A DNA stretch of 64,000 nt from Rhizobium sp. BT03. GTDB taxonomy: Bacteria > Pseudomonadota > Alphaproteobacteria > Rhizobiales > Rhizobiaceae. The translations under genes and the position numbers were made by a program. The stretch lies in contig NZ_CP125640.1 of NCBI RefSeq assembly GCF_030053155.1, forward strand, positions 4,314,001 to 4,378,000. Reading direction: 5' to 3'. Below are positions 59,201 through 64,000 of this stretch, one piece after another. Numbering within the stretch: the first letter of the stretch is position 1; every line of letters begins with the position of its first letter. Below the pieces are notes generated by a model. That model ran no database searches. It had not been told where the DNA came from and saw nothing but the letters and a program-made list of their open reading frames with translations.

Positions 59201-60097
59201 TGCTCTTTGAATTTGAGCAACATATTGCGTAAGAGTGGACTTCCCTTGGCCAGGCCCGCCTTTTACGAGCCACGCGCGTGCTCTACTTGGAGTTTCAGCC
59301 CACAGCTTCCACGAGTCGTCAGTTGGCATTGAGGGATGGGTACGGTGCACCTGAGCCAAGGCCTTAGATAAACTCGCCGCGGCAAGTCCTCTAAATTCGT
59401 TCCATTTGAAAGGTATATCTGTGTATAATCTTTGTATACCTGGTCTATTGTCTACGGTAGATCCAGCTTGCTCTAGTTTTGTGTACTGTTGCTCCATCAT
59501 TTGAGTGACGGTGACGTAACGAAATATTTCTGAAATATCCGCTCTACTATCAGACATCTCGTCGTATAGCTTCTTGAGTATGTGGCCAGGTGTGAGGAAT
59601 TCTCCGTAGTACTCGGAGATGTCAGGAAATGATGCCAGGAAATCTAGTATCTTTCTTCCGCCCCAGATATGGAACCGATTGGCGAGGGGTGGTAGGGATT
59701 TCGCGACCAATGCGCGCGCGGCATCAAAACATCCCGTCTCCGCGACGCCTGAAGGCTCTATGTTGGTTGCGATTATCCAAACATCGGGAACTCTGCGTCT
59801 TGATGATGGAGATTTAAAAGAGGTGATTTCCTGTTGAATTTGGTTAAGGAGCCACTTTTGCGGATCAGCAGACAAGTGCGGTGGATGGAACTTAGATTGG
59901 ATATACCATATTCCGTTCCATTGTTCAGCTGAGCTTGGGTAGTCTGCTTTGCCCTCGAAAAATCCATCTCTTCCGCCATCTGCTCCGGGTCCGAACCCCG
60001 TGACGCCCGAGCCAAGCACTCGGATGGCAATTGCGTTAACCAGATGCTCGAAATTATTGCTGTCCAAACGCGTAAGTTCGTAACTCGGAATTGACAC
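56240..60097 (-). CDS. nuclease-NACHT STAND NTPase (probable anti-phage protein)
   Basis: 1285 residues with a GTG start. N-terminal 1-150: a PD-(D/E)xK-like (Mrr-type) nuclease with Asp44 in GADGGRDGFF and Gln67-x-Lys69 in WYIQSKF. A NACHT/STAND NTPase domain follows (about 270-480): Walker A GGPGQGKST (280-288), Walker B FVFDGLDEVPG (394-403), and TSRP (433-436) as sensor. The remaining 700 residues are helical repeats, the usual ligand-sensing part. This is the architecture of bacterial NLR-like defence proteins (bNACHT/Avs), where target binding opens the nuclease. The gene is distinctly AT-rich relative to its neighbours, alone, and lies between core genes, which indicates horizontal gain. 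Recognition of domains is by eye. Confidence 0.82.
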   Translation of the reverse strand: MSIPSYELTRLDSNNFEHLVNAIAIRVLGSGVTGFGPGADGGRDGFFEGKADYPSSAEQWNGIWYIQSKFHPPHLSADPQKWLLNQIQQEITSFKSPSSRRRVPDVWIIATNIEPSGVAETGCFDAARALVAKSLPPLANRFHIWGGRKILDFLASFPDISEYYGEFLTPGHILKKLYDEMSDSRADISEIFRYVTVTQMMEQQYTKLEQAGSTVDNRPGIQRLYTDIPFKWNEFRGLAAASLSKALAQVHRTHPSMPTDDSWKLWAETPSRARAWLVKGGPGQGKSTLTQYVAQIQRAALILGAPDLAITSSQAAVAEEIRSISTKQGLWPEAPRMPVTIELKDFAFWLGQRTPTQSPRVIAYLVDRFGRDLGTTVQPGTLKRAFATSRWLFVFDGLDEVPGDVKDAVANEVVHFVDDTLVACGTDAAIVCTSRPQGYSGQFASLGGATVELATLTPEQALKCATPLLKIGRSQTDSRGFIETLREALKSPAIAEIMTTPLQAHIMAVVVRDGGRPPERRWKLFNTFYEIIKKREANRNLPDKNLATLLREGDKLLRALHNRLGFELHARAETSEGATTAIRRDTLKLIVSETVTKLQDKDVKSTVSTLMKATTERLVLVNTPENGEFVRFDIRPLQEFFAAEFLYRDGKAEHFHSRLEAIAADAHWREVMHFLISALVENGRNNELLVATSVLESIDSGEGPSRAFNRRLAKGAKIAARLLVEGVLEEDKQIRSRFLNAIIPMAGQSFPSELLTRKPQRHSLAWLQDAMLTAIREQTPAETIGAAICLGRILPDKDKRSREVSNFIEGAGSSYVAYFLYALDQNKTDYTKLSRWVCAIAVRFLMSDKWLTFPSEVIAAASHIAASQIKTLRDELNLSHSSSLANVIGAALWSSSPTRRHRTTSLEVVYGIVEMHLEPVATELEYEKWPDEIWSNFKTLPGLFSALYHAFELLRTRSIESKENFLNSIGRSYSNFSLIPYPIKNFFRENLAYKQPGDSDEINLLIESHKPGWERYGMTFTQGDNIDVIGIAQEFPTLFFHLFNDEDYKDSFLKFSNHEAFPPALTKSITASASHDVIYTWRCLKAHPALNTTENCNLILTTACGPVIRHKYRNSLRPIKINLPAETVLLPHVVGMMMDAIETENKPAYLIKEHNRLSLHTWTEQFAPSASDLKKVFSDHKRPAHIRFAALALYHFHPKRDTMDNYELFVQLYDPAHSTWMLPAIAYALFDQIQRKDAKAISAFGTLLERSADDYFGRAALASPFKAWIESSGSPVTSSQMAWVD

Positions 60098-60491
60098 AGA
60101 AGACTCTCTTTGAAGTTGTTGTGTGAGCCTACTACTACACGCATATCAACCTACAACAACCGAGTAAATTAAGGGGTGTATTCTTATAGCGATCATTGGG
60201 GACGGTGAGAATTGCGATTGCAACGTAGTTTCCAAAAAGCGGCGCCTTCCTCATCGCGAAAGCTGACATCTTGATCAAAACGTTAACGTGGATGATTGCC
60301 GTATAATTGGGTTGCGGACCTCGCCGATAACTACTCCCCGATCCATTCACCATACCAACAAACCCTCCATAAACTCTAATCTCACAACCAGCCCCGAACA
60401 ACCTCGATATCCCACCCAGCCGCCCCGCCCATTTCAACCTTCCTTAAGCGACCGCTGATTAGCGTGCCCTCTGAAATCGAGGGCCTCTTCC
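60098..60491. other. AT-rich intergenic region right of the NACHT gene
   Basis: About 390 bases, AT-rich near the NACHT start and returning to normal composition after about 60330. It should hold the NACHT promoter and the right edge of the island. An open frame at 60135-60437 on the minus strand has no ribosome site or family likeness and is not called. Confidence 0.4.
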
Positions 60492-63275
60492 ATGTTTACC
60501 GTTCTGACGTGCGTTACCGAGCAGCATGATCTCACGCTGGTCGGGCTTGCGGGTCTGATCTGCTTTCTCGCCAGCCATTGCGCGCTCGTTCTGCTGCATC
60601 GGGCGACCTTGTCCGATGGCGCGGTTCGGTGGGTGTGGCTGCTGACGGCGGGAGCGGCGGGTGGTTTCGGTATCTGGGCCACGCATTTCATCGCCATGCT
60701 GGCATACGACCCCGGTGTCGTCGTCGGTTATCATGCCGGATTGACGCTGGTCTCGCTGCTGGTCGCGATCGTGGCGACGACGGCGGCGGTTGCCGCCAAG
60801 ATCGCCTATGACAGATGGGTGGCGAACGTCCTGGCGGGCGTACTCTTCGGCGTCGGTATCTGGTCTATGCATTTCGCCGGCATGTTGGCGATCGAATTCC
60901 CCGGTGAAATCTCGTGGGATACGGGCTTCGTGACGGCCTCGGTGGTTCTCGGCGTGGCGTTTTCAGTGGCTGCCTTTCGATTTGCAGGCCGGAGCGGCCG
61001 GTCGACTTTGGGTAAGCTGGTTCCGACGGTTCTCCTGACGCTTGGCGTCGTCGCGCTGCATTTCACCGCGACGGCGGGGGTGACGGTCATTCCCGGCATC
61101 ACCGCGCTCGATCCCGCCATGCTGCTTTCGCCGGCGCTGATGGCGGTGACGATCGCCGCCGTTACCTTTTCGCTGCTGGCGGCGGGTTTTGCGGCCGCCA
61201 TCTTCGTCGTGCGCTCGCAGGCCAAGACGGCCGGGGCCGAGCGCAACTTCAAGCTCCTGGTGCAAGGGGTGACCGACTACGCGATCTATATGCTCGATCC
61301 GGATGGCAAGGTCAGCAACTGGAATGCCGGCGCCGAGCGCGCCAAGGGCTACAGCGCCGATGAGATCGTCGGCAAGGATTTCTCGCTGTTCTATTCTGAG
61401 GAGGATCGGAGGAATGGGCTGCCGCAGCGGGCGCTTCGAACCGCCCGCAGCGAAGGCAAGTTCGAAGCCCAGGGGTGGCGTTACCGCAAGGACGGCTCCT
61501 CCTTCTGGGCCCATGTCGTCATCGACCCGATCTATGACGAGGCCGGCGCACTGATCGGCTATGCCAAGATCACCAAGGACAACAGCAAGCAGAAGGCGGA
61601 TGCCGACCGGATCGAGGAGGTCACCCGCAATCTCGACGTCGCGCTCGAAAATATCGGCCAGGGCATCTGCATGTTCGACAGGGACGAGCGTCTGCTGCTT
61701 TGCAACAAACGCTATCTGGAAATCTTCCGGTTCCCCGAGGGATCGGTGCGTCCCGGCATGGTGTACCGTGAGATCGTCGACATCGGCTATGCCGCCAACA
61801 CCGAGGACCCCGGCGAGGCGGCCGCGCGGGCCGAGGCGCATTATACCAGGAACATGGCGCTGATCAGATCAGGCGCCGGCAGTGCGGTTCACAAATATCC
61901 GAGCGGCATATCCATCCAGCAGAATGTCAACATCCTGCCCAATGGCGGCTGGGTCGTCACCTTCGAAGACATCACCGATCGCCTGAAATCCGAGGAGCAG
62001 GTCGCTTTCCTTGCCAAGCATGACGGCCTGACGGGCTTGCCGAACCGGCTGCAGTTCGGCGAAAGCGTCTCGGAGGAAATGATGATCGCCGACCGGGTGA
62101 GGGGCAACGTCGCCGTCATCGGCATCGATCTCGACAAGTTCAAGGAGATCAACGACCAGCACGGCCACGGCACCGGCGACAAGGTGCTTGTCGAACTGGC
62201 GCGCCGTCTCGACGAAGCGCGGCAGGAGGGCGAGTTCATCGCCCGGTTCGGCGGAGACGAGTTCGCCGCGACCAAGCGCTTCGATGAGCTGAGCGCGCTC
62301 CACGATTTCATCGCGCGGCTCGAAGGCGCGCTGACCGGGACGGTCACGATCGACGGCTTCGAGATCAAGACGGGCGCCAGCCTCGGCGTGGCGGTTTATC
62401 CAAGCGATGCGGCAGGCGTCGACGGCCTTCTCGCCAATGCCGACCTTGCCATGTACCGCGCCAAACAATCCTTGCTGCAGAAGGTCTGCTTCTACGAGGC
62501 TGCAATGGACGAGCATGCGCGCCGCCGCCGCTCGCTCGCCAAGGACCTCTGGGCCTCGATCGACCGCAGCCAGCTGCATCTGCATTATCAGGTGCAGAAA
62601 TCGGTGCGGACGGGCGAGATCACCGGCTACGAAGTTCTGCTGCGCTGGCGGCATCACGAACGCGGCAACATCCCGCCCATGGATTTCATCGGCCTTGCCG
62701 AGGAATGCGGCGCGATCCTGCCGATCGGCGAATGGGTGCTCAGGGAAGCCTGCCGCGAGGCGGCAAGCTGGAACAACAGCCACAAGATCGCCGTCAACCT
62801 GTCGCCGATCCAGCTCGGCCATGCCGATATGGCCGCCGTCATATCGGAGATCCTTCTGGAAACCGGTCTGAACCCGCGGCGTCTCGAAATCGAGATCACC
62901 GAAAGCTCGATCATCGTCGACAAGGACAAGGCCTTGCGGACGATGCGGCAGATCAAGGCGCTCGGCGTGTCGATCGCGATCGACGACTTCGGCACCGGCT
63001 ATTCCTCACTGGAGACGCTGCGCTCCTTCCCGTTCGACAAGATCAAACTCGACAAGAGCTTCATGGCCGAGGTCGAAACCAGCCCGCAGTCAAAGGCGAT
63101 CGTCCGCGCCATCCTGGCCCTTGGCCGCAGCCTGGAGGTGCCGGTGCTGGCGGAGGGCGTGGAAACCCAGGCGCAGCTCGACACGCTCTTGGAAGAACAA
63201 TGCGACGAGGCGCAGGGTTATCTGCTTGGCAAGCCGCAGGCGATGGGCGAGCCGGCGGTTGAGAAGGCGGCTTGA
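60492..63275 (+). CDS. MHYT-PAS-PAS-GGDEF-EAL c-di-GMP turnover protein
   Basis: 927 residues. The N-terminal MHYT integral-membrane sensor (about 1-240) has ATHFIAML (63-70), SMHFAGML (125-132) and ALHFTATAG, proposed copper-binding His. Two PAS domains follow (about 252-365, and 380-495 with ALENIGQGICMFD). The GGDEF domain (about 505-665) has an intact RFGGDEF (586-591). The EAL domain (about 685-920) reads EVL at 714-716 and keeps NLSP, EITES, DDFGTG, KLDKSF and GVET residues for metal and c-di-GMP binding. Both synthase and phosphodiesterase activity are possible. Monocistronic. Confidence 0.94.
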   Translation: MFTVLTCVTEQHDLTLVGLAGLICFLASHCALVLLHRATLSDGAVRWVWLLTAGAAGGFGIWATHFIAMLAYDPGVVVGYHAGLTLVSLLVAIVATTAAVAAKIAYDRWVANVLAGVLFGVGIWSMHFAGMLAIEFPGEISWDTGFVTASVVLGVAFSVAAFRFAGRSGRSTLGKLVPTVLLTLGVVALHFTATAGVTVIPGITALDPAMLLSPALMAVTIAAVTFSLLAAGFAAAIFVVRSQAKTAGAERNFKLLVQGVTDYAIYMLDPDGKVSNWNAGAERAKGYSADEIVGKDFSLFYSEEDRRNGLPQRALRTARSEGKFEAQGWRYRKDGSSFWAHVVIDPIYDEAGALIGYAKITKDNSKQKADADRIEEVTRNLDVALENIGQGICMFDRDERLLLCNKRYLEIFRFPEGSVRPGMVYREIVDIGYAANTEDPGEAAARAEAHYTRNMALIRSGAGSAVHKYPSGISIQQNVNILPNGGWVVTFEDITDRLKSEEQVAFLAKHDGLTGLPNRLQFGESVSEEMMIADRVRGNVAVIGIDLDKFKEINDQHGHGTGDKVLVELARRLDEARQEGEFIARFGGDEFAATKRFDELSALHDFIARLEGALTGTVTIDGFEIKTGASLGVAVYPSDAAGVDGLLANADLAMYRAKQSLLQKVCFYEAAMDEHARRRRSLAKDLWASIDRSQLHLHYQVQKSVRTGEITGYEVLLRWRHHERGNIPPMDFIGLAEECGAILPIGEWVLREACREAASWNNSHKIAVNLSPIQLGHADMAAVISEILLETGLNPRRLEIEITESSIIVDKDKALRTMRQIKALGVSIAIDDFGTGYSSLETLRSFPFDKIKLDKSFMAEVETSPQSKAIVRAILALGRSLEVPVLAEGVETQAQLDTLLEEQCDEAQGYLLGKPQAMGEPAVEKAA

Positions 63276-63525
63276 CCGAAGCCGGTTCTATAAAAGGCGG
63301 AGGTGCAGCGATCGTCTCGGCCGATCTCTCCAGCTAAAAAAGAAGGATTTACGGAGGGCGCCGCCTCTGCGTTGACCCGTCAATCCGGCCATGGCTAAGG
63401 TAACCGGCTCCGCAGCAGGATTAGTAAATTCAGGTAAATTGAAGATTTTCCGAACTCTGTCATCCTTCGACCTGCCGCGCCCCTCCGCGCGGTATCGCTG
63501 ATTAAAGCGGCATCAGGTAATACGA

Positions 63526-63549
63526 AATGCCCCGTCCTGGCGGGGCATT
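63526..63549 (+). terminator. hairpin, possible terminator
   Basis: AATGCCCCG (63526-63534) pairs perfectly with CGGGGCATT (63541-63549) around a TCCTGG loop; a short T run (TTTCC) follows. The nearest plus-strand gene ended 250 bases earlier, so it could end a small RNA in 63280-63525 or be a weak distal terminator. Confidence 0.4.
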
Positions 63550-63762
63550 TCCTTATGGAACTCCCGTACCGCAGGAAGGCTTCACGCGACCTAACCATAG
63601 GAAACACTGGTGCGAGTAGCGACCCTTGTCCAACGCTCACCGCGCTCGGGGAGCGGGGCAGACCCCTGCAAGTTTGAACGTCGAAATAGGCTTTTTGGAT
63701 AGATGTTCGCCGTGCTCTAACGCAGTTTCGGCAGACGCGGCTTAGGAAGAAGGGAGTGGACG

Positions 63763-64000
63763 ATGAAAGCGATCACGGTTTCTGGCCTCATTATGCTCGT
63801 CTTCGCATCTGGTGCATATGCCGCAACATTGACCGGGGAGCAGTTGAAAAGCGAGTTGGTAGGCCACCCGATCCACTGGAAGTCAAAGACGCAATCGGGC
63901 ATCACAACTTATAAACCAGACGGAACGATTGAAGCGACCGTCGACGGGGACAAGGCCACTTACAACGGCACATGGAGCATCAAAGGCAACAAGATGTGCG
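63763..64000 (+). CDS. small secreted protein, truncated by the window edge
   Basis: The ATG at 63763 follows AGGGAG and opens a frame that runs off the right end (about 79 residues seen). A clear signal peptide, KAITVSGLIMLVFASGAYA, is followed by TLTGEQLKSELVGHPIHWK and TYKPDGTIEA ... YNGTWSIKGNKMC. The L-x-G-x-x-x-x-W pattern with a later G-x-W-x-I-x-G-x-x-x-C resembles DUF995-like periplasmic proteins of rhizobia, but I cannot assign it firmly. Confidence 0.65.
   Translation, partial: MKAITVSGLIMLVFASGAYAATLTGEQLKSELVGHPIHWKSKTQSGITTYKPDGTIEATVDGDKATYNGTWSIKGNKMC

Noticed and set aside
60135..60437. A 100-codon minus-strand frame near the defence island
   Set aside because: Starts without a ribosome site, has mixed composition and no motif; the region looks intergenic.
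1..64000. tRNA or rRNA genes
   Set aside because: I saw no GTTCGA-type T-loops with cloverleaf context and no rRNA sequence, though a scan by tool would be more certain.

Overview
The window reads as GC-rich chromosome (or chromid) DNA of an alphaproteobacterium of the Rhizobium/Agrobacterium group, probably close to Rhizobium leguminosarum or R. etli. This is an inference. It rests on the transglutaminase-like cysteine peptidase, the FMN-riboswitch-controlled second lumazine synthase, DUF1194, DUF899 and GCG_CRPN-type proteins, many LysR/GNAT/ABC genes, and rhizobial-style palindromic intergenic repeats. No rRNA, tRNA or CRISPR array was seen.

Layout. 0.4-6 kb: small conserved genes (BTLCP peptidase, gamma-carbonic-anhydrase-like and FAA-hydrolase pair, a frameshifted nucleotidyltransferase, an extended SDR, a GNAT acetyltransferase). 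6-12.5 kb: a CHASE2 class III adenylate cyclase translationally coupled to a very large FecR-TPR-beta-barrel outer-membrane protein. Facing them divergently is a small three-helix membrane protein that looks like a Pycsar-type (PycTM) effector and has its own terminator. 12.5-20.5 kb: RidA/SDR and a divergent LysR, a DUF1194 protein, a glyoxalase, ribH2 under an FMN riboswitch, an SRPBCC protein, a GCG_CRPN secreted peptide and a soluble class III cyclase. 20.5-27.2 kb: a ferric-siderophore ABC importer (binding protein, two permeases, ATPase), a methyltransferase, and an ArsR/MFS pair. 27-35.4 kb: LysR, phytanoyl-CoA dioxygenase/AraC, a luciferase-like monooxygenase, a metallophosphoesterase, a DUF899 operon, and an HTH regulator with a beta-propeller protein. 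35.4-37.7 kb: an IS1182-family insertion sequence sitting inside an intergenic palindrome, followed by tandem repeats. 37.7-45.6 kb: GNAT, CHASE4 histidine kinase with a single-domain response regulator, a MocR regulator divergent from an EamA exporter, DUF4168, cupin, and the remains of a ROK repressor. 45.7-52.4 kb: a sugar ABC importer with a GH42 beta-galactosidase. 52.4-56.2 kb: repeats, MFS, zinc alcohol dehydrogenase and a divergent LysR. 56.2-60.1 kb: an AT-rich island holding one 1285-residue nuclease-NACHT STAND protein, a probable anti-phage gene. 60.5-63.3 kb: an MHYT-PAS-PAS-GGDEF-EAL protein. The right edge cuts a small secreted protein.

How the genes fit together. Three nucleotide-signalling units are present: two class III cyclases and one c-di-GMP turnover protein. 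The most unusual arrangement is at 6.0-12.5 kb, where an outer-membrane FecR/barrel protein, a CHASE2 cyclase and a PycTM-like membrane protein form one head-to-head locus. The NACHT gene at 56-60 kb is the clearest horizontally acquired defence candidate. The sugar locus is a coherent uptake-and-hydrolysis operon whose probable ROK regulator has been destroyed. Palindromic repeats of several families fill most long intergenic gaps and mark sites of rearrangement.
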